A stretch of DNA of 64,000 nucleotides, from assembly GCF_023016065.1 (NCBI RefSeq), contig NZ_JALKAQ010000014.1, positions 29,069 to 93,068 on the forward strand, given 5' to 3'. Shown piece after piece: positions 28,228-37,664 of this stretch (the first letter of the stretch is position 1; every line of letters starts with the position of its first letter). The stretch is from Marinobacter sp. S0848L (GTDB lineage: Bacteria > Pseudomonadota > Gammaproteobacteria > Pseudomonadales > Oleiphilaceae). A program made the position numbers and the translations under genes. The notes under the pieces are model-generated. The model did no database searches. It saw only the letters and a program-made list of their open reading frames with translations, and was not told where the DNA came from.

Positions 28228-28342
28228 AGATCGTTATCTGGCAGAGACATTGCCTGACCTCATTGCATAAGGTTGCTGGCAAACTGTTGACGATATAGCC
28301 CTGGAGTTGTGCCCGAGCGAACGCGCGCATTGGAAAAGGAAT

Positions 28343-28600
28343 ATGGAAATCTCGATTCTTACCCTTGATGAGGATTTCAAATTGGGTGATACCGATGAGA
28401 GAACCGCGCTCTGGCGGCCGAGGCAACCTGATAATCGACGGCAAACCGGTCGCAGGATTCAGTAACGCCGAGAAAGCCGCCGCCGGGCTTACCGGTGTGG
28501 TTCCGTATCTGCTTCGGGACGAACGCGTGAAAAGCGGAGCCGATGAACAGCCTGTCGCATCATTCAGAATGATGATTGATATATCTCGTCCGAATTACTC
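28343..28600 (+). pseudogene. DJ-1/PfpI (type 1 glutamine amidotransferase-like) remnant
   Basis: An ATG at 28343 opens 24 codons (MEISILTLDEDFKLGDTDER, then TALW) that resemble the start of DJ-1/PfpI proteins, where LGDTG..TGFW is typical. The frame then breaks. From about 28430, in another frame, comes a later conserved segment of the same family (LIIDGKPVAGFSNAEKAAAG, then LTGVVPYLLRDE). The middle, including the nucleophile Cys, is missing. I read this as one gene that lost about 130 codons. The gap between the MFS and OYE genes otherwise holds nothing I can support. Confidence 0.55.
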
Positions 28601-28660
28601 CACCCGGCCAACGGGCGGATATACTACCAGCTCTTGTACACAAAATTTCCCGAGGATGCT

Positions 28661-29743
28661 ATGAACACACTTTTTACTCCCCTGAAAATGGGCGCCAGTG
28701 AATTGGCCAATCGGGTCTTCATGGCCCCCCTCACCCGCGTCCGTGCCGACGCTGATCACGTTCCCACGGATATGATGGTTGAGTATTACGCCCAGCGTGC
28801 CTCTGCCGGCCTGATCATCACTGAAGCGACCATGGCTATTGAAGGCAATTCGGCCTTCTGGCGCGAGCCCGGTATCTATTCCGAGGCGCAAGTTGAAGGC
28901 TGGAAGAAAGTCACTGATGCGGTACACGCCAAAGGTGGCAAGATTTATCTGCAAATCTTTCACGGTGGCCGCGCCTGCCACCCGGTGTTAAACAACGGCA
29001 AGGATCCGGTAGCGCCCAGCGCCATTGCCATCACCAGCGATGAAGTGCACACACCGGAAGGTAAGAAGTCCTACACGGTTCCCCGCGCACTGGCCGACAG
29101 CGAAATCCCGGCCATCATCGACGGTTTCCGCACCGCCGCCGAGAATGCCAAGCGCGCCGGCTTTGACGGTGTTGAGGTTCATGGCGCCAACGGCTATCTG
29201 CTGGACCAGTTCCTGCGTGATAGCTCCAATCATCGAGAAGGCCCCTACGGTGGCCCGATCGAAAATCGCGCCCGACTTCTGCTGGAGGTGATTGAAGCCG
29301 TATCCGGAGTGTTCGGTTCCGAGAACGTCGGTGTTCGACTGAGCCCCCTCAACAGCTTTCAGAGCATGAAGGACAGTGATCCGGTCGGTCTGGTTACCTG
29401 GCTCGCCAAGCGCCTGAATGACTACGGCTTGGCCTTTGTTCATTTGATGCGCAGTGACTTTTTCGGGGAACAGCAAGCGGACGTCATTACTCCGGTCCGC
29501 GAACACTTCAAGGGCAAGTTGATCCTCAACATGGGCTACACCGGTGAAGAAGCAGAACAGGCCATCGAATCCGGACTGGCCGACGCTGTCGCCTTTGGCG
29601 TGCCCTTCATTGCCAACCCGGACCTCCCGGAGCGCCTGAAGCTTGGCGCCGAGCTCAATGAAGCAGATCCGGCGACTTTTTACTCCCAGGGTGCGGAAGG
29701 GTATATTGACTACCCTTACCTTGAAGAATTAGCTGAAGCATAA
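28661..29743 (+). CDS. NADH:flavin oxidoreductase / alkene reductase (Old Yellow Enzyme family)
   Basis: 360 residues, a single FMN-binding TIM barrel. Motifs: MAPLTRVRAD near residue 21 (FMN site), FHGGRACHP with active-site histidine, and EVHGANGYLLDQFLRDSSNHR with the HGAN substrate/FMN pair and the SNxR segment. NRARLLLEVIEAV follows. It reduces activated C=C bonds (enones, nitro compounds, nitrate esters) with NAD(P)H; NemA and XenA/B are relatives. The ATG at 28661 has CGAGGA just upstream; earlier in-frame codons lie in the pseudogene tail. A strong terminator follows 8 bases after the stop. Confidence 0.94.
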   Translation: MNTLFTPLKMGASELANRVFMAPLTRVRADADHVPTDMMVEYYAQRASAGLIITEATMAIEGNSAFWREPGIYSEAQVEGWKKVTDAVHAKGGKIYLQIFHGGRACHPVLNNGKDPVAPSAIAITSDEVHTPEGKKSYTVPRALADSEIPAIIDGFRTAAENAKRAGFDGVEVHGANGYLLDQFLRDSSNHREGPYGGPIENRARLLLEVIEAVSGVFGSENVGVRLSPLNSFQSMKDSDPVGLVTWLAKRLNDYGLAFVHLMRSDFFGEQQADVITPVREHFKGKLILNMGYTGEEAEQAIESGLADAVAFGVPFIANPDLPERLKLGAELNEADPATFYSQGAEGYIDYPYLEELAEA

Positions 29744-29750
29744 CGTCGAG

Positions 29751-29773
29751 AGGGGGCTCTTAGCCCCCTTTTT
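29751..29773 (+). terminator. Rho-independent terminator after the OYE gene
   Basis: GGGGGCT (29752-29758), loop CTT, AGCCCCC (29762-29768), then five T. Compact, strong, correctly oriented. Confidence 0.93.
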
Positions 29774-29883
29774 CGTTGCGCAGAACACATGACCTTTGAT
29801 GGTTGCCGCCGGCGCTTACCTGGCCAGCCGGCACTAACACAGTTTTGATCTATACCTGCACCGAACGACTCAGAAACTAGGTA

Positions 29884-30003
29884 TTGGAGCTGCCAGCCAA
29901 GCTGAACCGTGAACACGGTTTAACCGTTGTTATGTCGCTAAACGACTTAAATCAGGCCGCGCAATTTGCAGACCATATCGCGATCATGGCCAAGAGCGAA
30001 TGG
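29884..30003 (+). pseudogene. siderophore-type ABC ATPase fragment
   Basis: An isolated piece of about 38 codons reads [32 protein letters not shown]. It matches the region after Walker B of FecE/FepC-type ATPases, including the switch-His position, here Asn (LNDLNQA instead of LHDLNQA). No Walker A, signature or Walker B exists upstream, and the frame runs into unrelated sequence. A gene scrap. The rest of the 29774-30178 gap shows no gene; TTGACA at about 30073 and TATAAA at about 30109 are too far apart to form one promoter. Confidence 0.65.
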
Positions 30004-30178
30004 CCGGCCATTCTGCTCAGGTTATGCCGCTGCACTCAAAGTCCCGGAAACCGCCATAACATAAATCAAGTTTGACATACTTAAGAGATAGCTTGCTCAC
30101 CATCAAAGGTATAAAATTTCGCCCGTTCGGGCTGTCGCAGGCCACCTTTCGACAACTAGTATCAGGCGCCCTAGCCTT

Positions 30179-31432
30179 ATGACCGTTTTAGATATCACAC
30201 TCATCACGCTTGCCATACTCGCGCTGCTTGGCGTTATCTTTGAAGAAATCATCCACATTAACAAGGCAAAAACGACCCTGTTTTTTGGAACCTTGAGCTG
30301 GATGCTGCTGTTTTTGTTCAGTGGCAGCACAGACGAAACCGCCGTTGTAAGTGCGGGTTTGTCGGAAAGTATTGCCGAGATTGCCGGGCTATGGCTGTTT
30401 CTGGTTGCGGCTATGACGTTTGTTGCTTACCTGAACAAAAAAGGCATGATCGAAAACATGATCTATTTGATCATGCCCCGGCACGTTACCGAACGCCGTT
30501 TGCTGTTTTTGACCGGCCTGTTCTGCTTTCTGTTTTCCTCTTTGGCAGACAATATTACTGCCACCCTGGTCTCGTGCTCGCTGATTCTTTCATTAAACCT
30601 AGAGCTTAAGAAGCGCCTGCAATTCGTTGTTTTAGTTGTTTTTTCGGTTAACTCAGGCGGGGTTTCGCTAATCACCGGCGATGTCACCACGTTAATGATA
30701 TTCCTGGCCGAGAAAGTTGAGATTCTGACACTGCTTACACTGGCGATTCCAGCCTCTATCACGGTGTTCATACTGGCTGTGCTGCTGTCCCGCGGTCTGG
30801 ATGGCACGGTAGAGTTGAAAGGAAGCACCACTGACGTTCGAACCGTAGACGCGGTGATTGCCGGGCTTTTCTTGGTCACCATTATCGGGACAATCACCGT
30901 AAATGCGCTGTTCAGCGTACCTCCGGTACTCACCTTTTTGTTCGGTCTTTCGATCATGTTCCTGGTATCCCGCTTCATGAGCGACGACAACGATCTGGAC
31001 CCGATCCTTGAATACATTCGAGTCATCGAATTCGAAACCTTACTGTTCTTCCTCGGCATCTTGTTGCTGGTGGGTATGCTCAAGGAAATACACGCTCTGG
31101 ATTCTTTGGTTGCCATATACGATGTGCTGCCGCCGATATACGCCAACTACCTGATGGGTATTTTCTCTGCGGTGATCGATAACGTACCGTTAACCGCTGC
31201 CTTGCTGAAAGCCGGCATCGATATGAGCCCGGCCGAGTGGATGGGGCTAACGTACGCGGTTGGTGTCGGTGGTTCACTGCTGGTGATTGGTTCTGCCGCC
31301 GGCATTGTCGCCATGAGCAAAATCGACGGTTTGACCTTTGGTTCGTACATGCGTTTTGTCGTACACCTGTTGCTGGCGTATTCGATGGGGTATGCGGGGG
31401 TACTGATTCTGGGGCGTTTTGTCTTGGCGTAA
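30179..31432 (+). CDS. nhaD: Na+/H+ antiporter NhaD
   Basis: 417 residues with about 12 hydrophobic segments. Exports Na+ (or Li+) in exchange for H+, important in marine and alkaline settings. The order of segments fits NhaD: GVIFEEIIHINKAKTTLFFG at the start, FSSLADNITATLVSCSLILS (the SLADN signature with Asp-Asn), NSGGVSLITGDVTTLMIF, then SAVIDNVPLTAALLKAG near the end with the second acidic-Asn pair. Single gene, ending at a bidirectional terminator shared with the convergent beta-barrel gene. Confidence 0.94.
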   Translation: MTVLDITLITLAILALLGVIFEEIIHINKAKTTLFFGTLSWMLLFLFSGSTDETAVVSAGLSESIAEIAGLWLFLVAAMTFVAYLNKKGMIENMIYLIMPRHVTERRLLFLTGLFCFLFSSLADNITATLVSCSLILSLNLELKKRLQFVVLVVFSVNSGGVSLITGDVTTLMIFLAEKVEILTLLTLAIPASITVFILAVLLSRGLDGTVELKGSTTDVRTVDAVIAGLFLVTIIGTITVNALFSVPPVLTFLFGLSIMFLVSRFMSDDNDLDPILEYIRVIEFETLLFFLGILLLVGMLKEIHALDSLVAIYDVLPPIYANYLMGIFSAVIDNVPLTAALLKAGIDMSPAEWMGLTYAVGVGGSLLVIGSAAGIVAMSKIDGLTFGSYMRFVVHLLLAYSMGYAGVLILGRFVLA

Positions 31433-31437
31433 CAAAA

Positions 31438-31468
31438 AATGCCCGTAGGCCGAGGCCATACGGGCATT
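31438..31468. terminator. bidirectional terminator between nhaD and the beta-barrel gene
   Basis: AATGCCCGTA (31438-31447) and TACGGGCATT (31459-31468) form a perfect 10-bp stem, with an A-run before it on the + strand. Read leftward it ends with a T-run, so it is a good terminator for the minus-strand gene and probably works for nhaD as well. Confidence 0.85.
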
Positions 31469-31487
31469 CAGGTTTAGGCGAGCTAGG

Positions 31488-32030
31488 TCAGAAGTTAAAC
31501 TGAACCCCCAAGCCAATGCCGTCTACCGTTACGTCGTCGTCATCGTAGTAGCGCATGTATTCGAGGTTGCCTGATACGTTTTGGGCCATGGCGAAGTTAA
31601 TGCCGGCGCCGTAAGAGAAATCCGAACCATCGTCGGATTCGGTGCCCGCCTCAAGCTCTGCTCGGGTAAAACCAATCACCGCGTACGGCGTAACCGGGCT
31701 TTCGTTTACCATATTAAAGGTTGCGTAACCCCCGAAGAAATTATCAATCTCCACATCTACGCCATAAATGTCATCATCGGTAGCGCCAAAGCCAGCCCTT
31801 GCCTCCAGCCCGATATACTCGTTGGCCATTACGCCAACCTTGCCAGAAATCGTTCCGACGTCTGCGTCTTTATTGATATTGTCGAAATCAACGTTCATGA
31901 AGGTGTAATTAAGGCCCGCATACAACCCGCCAACTCCAGACTTATACATGTCTGCAGCTGATGCGGTACTAGCCATAGCTAAACCGGCGGTTGCAATCGA
32001 CGCAATCAGCACGTTTTTTCTAATAGTCAT
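31488..32030 (-). CDS. small outer-membrane beta-barrel protein
   Basis: About 180 residues: signal peptide (MTIRKNVLIASIATAGLAMASTASA, cut after ASA) followed by an OmpA-like eight-strand barrel with alternating aromatic strands (GLYAGLNYTFMNVDF, EYIGLEARAGF) and acidic turns (DDDIYGVDVEID, YYDDDDVTVD). The C-terminal residue is Phe (GVQFNF), the barrel-assembly signal. The acidic loops suit a marine or halophilic envelope. The ATG at 32030 has GAGGAGAA upstream. No peptidoglycan-binding domain. Role unknown. Confidence 0.87.
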   Translation of the reverse strand: MTIRKNVLIASIATAGLAMASTASAADMYKSGVGGLYAGLNYTFMNVDFDNINKDADVGTISGKVGVMANEYIGLEARAGFGATDDDIYGVDVEIDNFFGGYATFNMVNESPVTPYAVIGFTRAELEAGTESDDGSDFSYGAGINFAMAQNVSGNLEYMRYYDDDDVTVDGIGLGVQFNF

Positions 32031-32167
32031 CAGCGTTCTCCTCAGCATAATCAGAGTTGTTGTTGCTTCTTTTAACTTGGACGATCAACTCCGATAAGGC
32101 CATAGGGGAAAGCCAAATTTAATGTCTTTTAATTTTCCGTTAATACTCTGCCGAAAGCGCTGTTTCC

Positions 32168-33688
32168 TTGCGGTTGCACGGCACGGGGGGTATCCTTCCG
32201 CATCTCACTGTTAGCTGTTTTGGGCGTCTCTTGAGAAACCTTAGTCCTGTCATTCTAATCGTTAGCATCATGTTTATACTTCTCAGTGTATTCATGACGT
32301 TACCGGTTGCTTTGCTGTTTTTTACACCCGAGGGTGCGCCCAATGCCACTGCGTTCGCAGAATCGGCAGTCCTGGTGTTTTTGCTTGGGGTGATCGGTGT
32401 GCTCTGTACCCGTCACCGCTCCAGAGACCTGAAGCCTCGTTACATGTTCGTGCTGACCGTCTCCAGCTGGTTTATTATTTCAGCGTTATCCGCAGTGCCT
32501 TTTTACTTCAGCGACAACGGGCTTTCCCTCGCCGATGCCTTTTTTGAAGGCACCTCCGGAATTACCACAACGGGTGCAACGGTAATAACCGGGCTCGACG
32601 ATTTCGATAAAGATTTGCTGCTCTGGCGCTCAATCCTTCAATGGCTGGGCGGCATTGGTATCATCGGCATGTTCGTTGCGGTGTTGCCATTCCTGCGTGT
32701 CGGCGGTATGCGCCTATTCGCAACCGAATCCTCCGAGTGGACAGACAAAGCACTTCCGCGCATGAAAACCCTGAGCCGGGGCCTGCTGATTGTCTACGTG
32801 GTGTTTACTGCGGTTGCTGTGCTCACCTATTGGGCATCGGGCATGTCGTTGTTTGATGCCTTTAACCACGGTTTAACCAGTATCGCGACCGGCGGGTTTT
32901 CAACCTCTGATTTTTCGATGGGCAAGTTCAACGACCTGATTCTGGCGGAAGCCACTTTTTTTATGATCCTTGGCAGTCTGCCGTTCTTCCTGTTTGTTCG
33001 GGAAATGCATGGCCAGCACTTTGCCCTGTTCCGGGATCAGCAAGTGCGACTGTTCCTGACCATTTTGCTGACGATTCCTGCGCTATTAACACTCTACCGT
33101 TGGTGGGTAGCGGAGGATTATTTTGACCCGCTGCACAACTACATATCCGTGCTGTTTAACGTAACCTCGGTGATCAGTACTTCCGGTTATGCCTCAGAGG
33201 ATTATTCCGCCTGGGGGCCATTGGCGTTCGTACTGTTTTTCTTCCTGATGTTCGTAGGCGGGTGTTCCGGCTCAACCGCAGGCGGGATGAAAATCTTCCG
33301 ATTCCAGCTGTCTTTGATGGTTCTTCGGGAACAGCTGCTGAGGCTTTTGCATCCGCGCGCGGTGTTCACCCGAAACTACAACGGCAGATCCGTCAGTGAC
33401 GAAATCATCTCGTCGATGATCGCCTATACCTTTATGTTCCTGCTCTGCTTGCTGCTAATCACCGTACTGCTGGCATCATTGCAATTGGATTTCATTACCT
33501 CGCTGTCTGGCGCTTTGACCTCGCTGACCAACGTTGGCCCAGGCCTGGGCGACATCATCGGCCCTGCAGGAACGTTCGCGCCGCTACCAGACGCGGCAAA
33601 ATGGATTCTGGCCGTAGGCATGCTGATGGGGCGGTTGGAAATTCTAAGTGTCGTGATTGTGTTATCACCTGGGTTCTGGCGCGGCTGA
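32168..33688 (+). CDS. trkH: Trk-type potassium uptake channel subunit TrkH
   Basis: About 506 residues. K+ translocating subunit working with the cytosolic regulator TrkA, which is not in this window. Four pore loops are visible: TTTGATVI, ATGGFST, STSGYAS and LTNVGPG. The third and fourth are separated by the GGCSGSTAGGMKIFR segment. The C-terminus has the AVGMLMGRLEILSV box. The N-terminus is uncertain. A TTG at 32168 gives 21 extra residues before the first helix; a TTG at 32231 starts just before it. No good ribosome site marks either. Confidence 0.93.
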   Translation: MRLHGTGGILPHLTVSCFGRLLRNLSPVILIVSIMFILLSVFMTLPVALLFFTPEGAPNATAFAESAVLVFLLGVIGVLCTRHRSRDLKPRYMFVLTVSSWFIISALSAVPFYFSDNGLSLADAFFEGTSGITTTGATVITGLDDFDKDLLLWRSILQWLGGIGIIGMFVAVLPFLRVGGMRLFATESSEWTDKALPRMKTLSRGLLIVYVVFTAVAVLTYWASGMSLFDAFNHGLTSIATGGFSTSDFSMGKFNDLILAEATFFMILGSLPFFLFVREMHGQHFALFRDQQVRLFLTILLTIPALLTLYRWWVAEDYFDPLHNYISVLFNVTSVISTSGYASEDYSAWGPLAFVLFFFLMFVGGCSGSTAGGMKIFRFQLSLMVLREQLLRLLHPRAVFTRNYNGRSVSDEIISSMIAYTFMFLLCLLLITVLLASLQLDFITSLSGALTSLTNVGPGLGDIIGPAGTFAPLPDAAKWILAVGMLMGRLEILSVVIVLSPGFWRG

Positions 33689-33710
33689 TCGTACCGCGCC
33701 AGATACTTGC

Positions 33711-34916
33711 TCAATCAGATTCTGTTTCCATGCTTTCTGTATGCCGGCGCGCAGCCAAAGCGTTCATCACCGGATTGGCATACATATCCAGCAAATACTT
33801 CCGGCCGGCTTCATCGCACTCTTCCATGCGCTTATTTATTTCTGCTTTCGCTGCTTCTCGTTCTTCGTTCGAGTAGGTGCCTGCAGCAATGGTATCGATG
33901 CCCACGGTGTTTGCTGTTTCGGGCATTTCAACCTGCAGGTTCCGCATTTCATACGCTGCAAGGTTGGATGCATGCAGGTGGTAGTTGGCGTGCATCACAT
34001 GATCAATATGCGTTGCCAATTCTTTCGGTGTGTCCGGCGCTTGTGATATCGGTGCCCCGAAGTGCACGTGAACATGCCCTTTCGGCCCCGTCAGCCCTTT
34101 CATGATTTGCGCGGAATCTTCGCCTTCTGCTTTCTGATACTCACCGGTACGCTCACGAATTTCCAGCTCCCGGGCCTTGTCTACGTCACAGGGGTCGTAT
34201 TCATAGGAGATAGACACAGGCACAATATGCAATCGGCTAAGCGCCTCACCAAAACCCAGCCCTGACTTTTTCTTGCTCATGTAGAACATTTTGATAATAG
34301 CCGGGTCGGTCGCGTCGATTCCGTTTTTCGCACGGCCCTCGCGCTGGGCAATCCACACGCTGTGATTGGTATCAATACTGTGGTTAATAAACCCGGAAAG
34401 GGTCAGGTAAGCATCACGCATCTCACGTGGGCTGGTGATGTTACGGCGCACCAGAAAGCTTTTGTTAAGCTTCATCATTTCGGCAAACACCCGGTTAGAC
34501 AGCAGGTTGTCGCCGATAGCGATTCGGGTTGTCTGAAACCCGTTCTGGAACAGCAGGTAGTTAACGATCATCGGATCGCAAACGATGTCCCGATGGTTCG
34601 AGATAAACAGATGAGCATGGGTCTTGCTCAGGTTTTCAAGCCCGCTATGGGTCACCTTAGATGTGGTATTGCCCACCAGATCACCCACGTACCCCGATAA
34701 ACTCATTTGCAGGTCGTCGATCGTATTGATGCCGCCAAAGTGACTCATTAACCAACGGCGTATAAAGAACCGCAATGGCGCGGGTGCCCAGGCAGCCAAC
34801 CGTGGTGACCTGAAGCGGCCGATCATATTCAGGAATTCAGAATCATTAACCAGACGCTGAATAGTGGGAGCCGTTTCTTCGTCTGAATAGGGGCGAATTG
34901 AGTCAAATTCCTGCAT
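33711..34916 (-). CDS. 1-acyl-sn-glycerol-3-phosphate acyltransferase family protein
   Basis: 401 residues, longer than PlsC (about 250). The acyltransferase core has the HX4D catalytic motif in FISNHRDIVCDPM and later blocks (SFLVRRN; WIAQREGRAKNG, resembling motif III; HIVPVSISYEYDP, like motif IV). It should move a fatty acyl chain to a glycerolipid or related acceptor at the inner membrane. The extra N- and C-terminal regions resemble the larger proteobacterial COG3176-like group, not true PlsC. Convergent with trkH and divergent from recQ. AGGG lies upstream of the ATG. Confidence 0.85.
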   Translation of the reverse strand: MQEFDSIRPYSDEETAPTIQRLVNDSEFLNMIGRFRSPRLAAWAPAPLRFFIRRWLMSHFGGINTIDDLQMSLSGYVGDLVGNTTSKVTHSGLENLSKTHAHLFISNHRDIVCDPMIVNYLLFQNGFQTTRIAIGDNLLSNRVFAEMMKLNKSFLVRRNITSPREMRDAYLTLSGFINHSIDTNHSVWIAQREGRAKNGIDATDPAIIKMFYMSKKKSGLGFGEALSRLHIVPVSISYEYDPCDVDKARELEIRERTGEYQKAEGEDSAQIMKGLTGPKGHVHVHFGAPISQAPDTPKELATHIDHVMHANYHLHASNLAAYEMRNLQVEMPETANTVGIDTIAAGTYSNEEREAAKAEINKRMEECDEAGRKYLLDMYANPVMNALAARRHTESMETESD

Positions 34917-35029
34917 GCGGGCCCTGTTGTTGTTCGCGAATGTTAATCGAAAGTTTTAACGGTGCGATATTGTAGCCGGTCTATCACCGGTTTTCCTCCA
35001 CCTAAACGCCTTGGGCCTCTATATCTGGT

Positions 35030-36946
35030 ATGATTCCCAGCCTGAAATTTACCCTGCCCAAAAGGCCAGCGCCCATCATGTACCACGATCATGACTTCGA
35101 GCAATTAGCCAAAGAGCGCCCATCGGTTTCCGAGAAAAGTCCGGAACAGGTGCTTCATGAGGTTTTTGGCTATGAAAGTTTTCGCCCGTTACAAGGCGAC
35201 ATCGTTCGAGAGGTCATTAATGGTGGCGATGCACTGGTACTGATGCCCACCGGCGGTGGTAAATCGCTGTGCTACCAAGTGCCGGCGTTAGTCCGAACCG
35301 GCACAGCTATCGTGATTTCACCATTGATTGCGTTGATGCAAGATCAGGTAAACGCGTTGCGTGAACTGGGCGTGAAAGCCGCGTTCCTGAATTCATCGAT
35401 GGATTTTGAACAAGCCCGCGCCACCGAATACGCACTGATGACCGGCGAGCTGGATCTTCTTTACTGCGCGCCCGAGCGCCTGATTCAACCTCGCATTATT
35501 GAGCTGCTACACAACGCGTCGCTGTCGATGTTCGCTATTGACGAGGCGCACTGCGTGTCGCAATGGGGGCATGATTTCCGGTCCGATTATCTGCAGCTCA
35601 GCATGCTGGCCGAAGAATTCCCCGGTGTGCCCCGCATTGCCCTCACAGCCACAGCAGATGAGCGCACTCGCAAAGAAATCGCAGAGCGCCTCTCGCTCAC
35701 CAACGCGCGGCACTTCGTCAGCGGTTTCGATCGCCCGAACATTCAATACCGTATCACACCAAAAACGAATGCAAACAAGCAGTTGCTCGACTTTATTAAA
35801 GCTGAGCATCAGGATTATTGTGGCATCGTGTATTGCCTGTCACGAAATAAGGTAGATGCCACCGCGAAATTGTTGGCCGATAAAGGCTATACCGCACTGC
35901 CCTATCATGCTGGCTTGTCCAGCGAAGAGCGGTCGCGGAATCAGGAGCGTTTTCTGCGGGAAGACGGTGTGATTGTCGTTGCGACCATTGCCTTCGGCAT
36001 GGGGATCGACAAACCCGATGTGCGATTCGTTGCCCACCTTGATTTGCCGAAAAGTCTGGAAGCCTACTATCAGGAAACCGGCCGTGCCGGTCGGGACGGG
36101 AAGCCTTCAACCGCATGGATGGTTTACGGTTTGCAAGATGTGATCAAACTGCGCCAGATGTTGGAAACCTCCCAAGGCAACGATCAGTTCAAACGGGTTG
36201 AACGTCAAAAACTGGATGCCATGCTGGGGCTCTGCGAAGTTACCCAGTGTCGTCGGCAGGTACTCCTTCGCTACTTTGGCGACACCTTGGAGGAACCTTG
36301 CGGCAACTGTGACACCTGCCTCACTCCACCGGAAACCTGGGACGGCACGGTTGCCGTTCAGAAAGCGCTGTCGTGCGTATTCCGGACCGGCCAGCGCTAC
36401 GGCGTGACCTACCTGATTGATGTGCTGCGAGGTTCGAGCAACGAACGCATCCTTCAGGCCGGTCACCAAGACATATCAACCTTCGGTATTGGCACCGAGC
36501 TGTCTGCCAGCGAATGGAAATCGGTATTCCGGCAACTGGTGGCAAACGGCTACCTGCGAGCAGATCCAGACGGGTACGGTGCCCTTCAATTAACCGAGAT
36601 GTGTCGTCCGTTATTAAAAGGCGAACAAAAGATCGAGCTACGAAAAGATCCGGTCGTAAAGAAATCGTCCGGCAGTGGTTCCGGCAAGCGCAGCGGTGCC
36701 AACGTCAAAGAACAAATCACCGACCAGGCTGGGTGGGATGCTCTGCGAGCTTGTCGAAAAGAGCTGGCGGACAAGCAAGGTGTGCCGCCCTATGTGATCT
36801 TCCACGACACCACCTTGTTCGACATGCTGGAACGTCGACCAAACTCGCTGGACGAATTGGCTGAAGTCAGCGGCGTGGGCGCAGCGAAGCTGGAAAAATA
36901 CGGCGATATTTTCCTGCAAGCGCTGCGCGAGATTGCTCAGTCCTGA
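35030..36946 (+). CDS. recQ: ATP-dependent DNA helicase RecQ
   Basis: About 638 residues, 3'-5' helicase for recombination repair. Motif 0 ([10 protein letters not shown]), Walker A ([11 protein letters not shown]), DEAH box ([16 protein letters not shown]), motif III TATAD, motif [11 protein letters not shown] and motif [12 protein letters not shown] are all present. The zinc cluster reads [13 protein letters not shown], then [12 protein letters not shown] and HRDC domains follow (HRDC about 555-630). The N-terminus is unclear: a start at the ATG at 35078 (MYHDHDF) would also give a complete helicase, and neither site has a good ribosome binding sequence. It overlaps the convergent hotdog gene by 10 bases. 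Confidence 0.95.
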   Translation: MIPSLKFTLPKRPAPIMYHDHDFEQLAKERPSVSEKSPEQVLHEVFGYESFRPLQGDIVREVINGGDALVLMPTGGGKSLCYQVPALVRTGTAIVISPLIALMQDQVNALRELGVKAAFLNSSMDFEQARATEYALMTGELDLLYCAPERLIQPRIIELLHNASLSMFAIDEAHCVSQWGHDFRSDYLQLSMLAEEFPGVPRIALTATADERTRKEIAERLSLTNARHFVSGFDRPNIQYRITPKTNANKQLLDFIKAEHQDYCGIVYCLSRNKVDATAKLLADKGYTALPYHAGLSSEERSRNQERFLREDGVIVVATIAFGMGIDKPDVRFVAHLDLPKSLEAYYQETGRAGRDGKPSTAWMVYGLQDVIKLRQMLETSQGNDQFKRVERQKLDAMLGLCEVTQCRRQVLLRYFGDTLEEPCGNCDTCLTPPETWDGTVAVQKALSCVFRTGQRYGVTYLIDVLRGSSNERILQAGHQDISTFGIGTELSASEWKSVFRQLVANGYLRADPDGYGALQLTEMCRPLLKGEQKIELRKDPVVKKSSGSGSGKRSGANVKEQITDQAGWDALRACRKELADKQGVPPYVIFHDTTLFDMLERRPNSLDELAEVSGVGAAKLEKYGDIFLQALREIAQS

Positions 36947-37491
36947 GGCTTGAAACCCTTCTTGCGCACCCGGTACTGGGCGTAAGAAGTGGCCACGTGA
37001 TTACCGTCTTTGTCTTTTAGCACGCCTTCGAGCGTAAACTTACCTCGCCCTGTTGCGTCGGCTTCCGCCAATACGGCGGCAACGGTTTCTTCAGGAAGGG
37101 TAAATTCCACCTCTACATCTGAGTCCGCAGGCTGCAAGAATTCCAGAGTCATGCTTTTCAGAATCGGGGTGTAGGCAGGGCCAAGATCAAACAGCGCCAA
37201 AATGCCGCCCGGAATTTCAGCCACCAGAAAATACGCACCCGCGTACAGGCTGCCGAAGTGATTTTTATTGCCCTTGAGTTTTATCTTCGCACGAACATAA
37301 CCCGGGCGAACTTCCTGCACCGAGAAGCCGTTACGGGTGGTAAACGGAATTGCCATGCCCACAATGCGATTGATTGCGGTATAGCTGCCGGTCTTCTTGA
37401 TCCACTCCAACGGCTGCAACAACGTTGCGTTTGCATCGGTGTGTCCAACCCACTGCCCCGCAGTGCCAATAAGCTTATCAATGACCGCCAT
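36937..37491 (-). CDS. DUF4442 hotdog-fold protein
   Basis: 184 residues. The central section ([48 protein letters not shown] in parts) fits the hotdog fold of the DUF4442/thioesterase-like group. [10 protein letters not shown] lies at the usual active-site helix. It is probably an acyl-CoA thioesterase or acyl-binding protein (family-based inference). AGGAG lies eight bases upstream of the ATG. Single gene, tail-to-tail with recQ. Confidence 0.78.
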   Translation of the reverse strand: MAVIDKLIGTAGQWVGHTDANATLLQPLEWIKKTGSYTAINRIVGMAIPFTTRNGFSVQEVRPGYVRAKIKLKGNKNHFGSLYAGAYFLVAEIPGGILALFDLGPAYTPILKSMTLEFLQPADSDVEVEFTLPEETVAAVLAEADATGRGKFTLEGVLKDKDGNHVATSYAQYRVRKKGFKPQD

Positions 37492-37664
37492 AGTGTGGCT
37501 CCTGTAATTGTTGAGGCAGGAATGATTGCAATACTGTTGCTTTGGTTCAAGAAACTTCGTGAGTTATCACGTACATTTCGTGCAAATGAATCATTTTACG
37601 GTAATCTGTAAACCAACACTCTGAACGAGTGACAGTGTTCCCCGCTAAAAGAAGGACTTTGAGC

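Noticed and set aside
30073..30115. nhaD promoter from TTGACA and TATAAA
   Set aside because: The two hexamers are about 30 bases apart, far beyond normal spacing.
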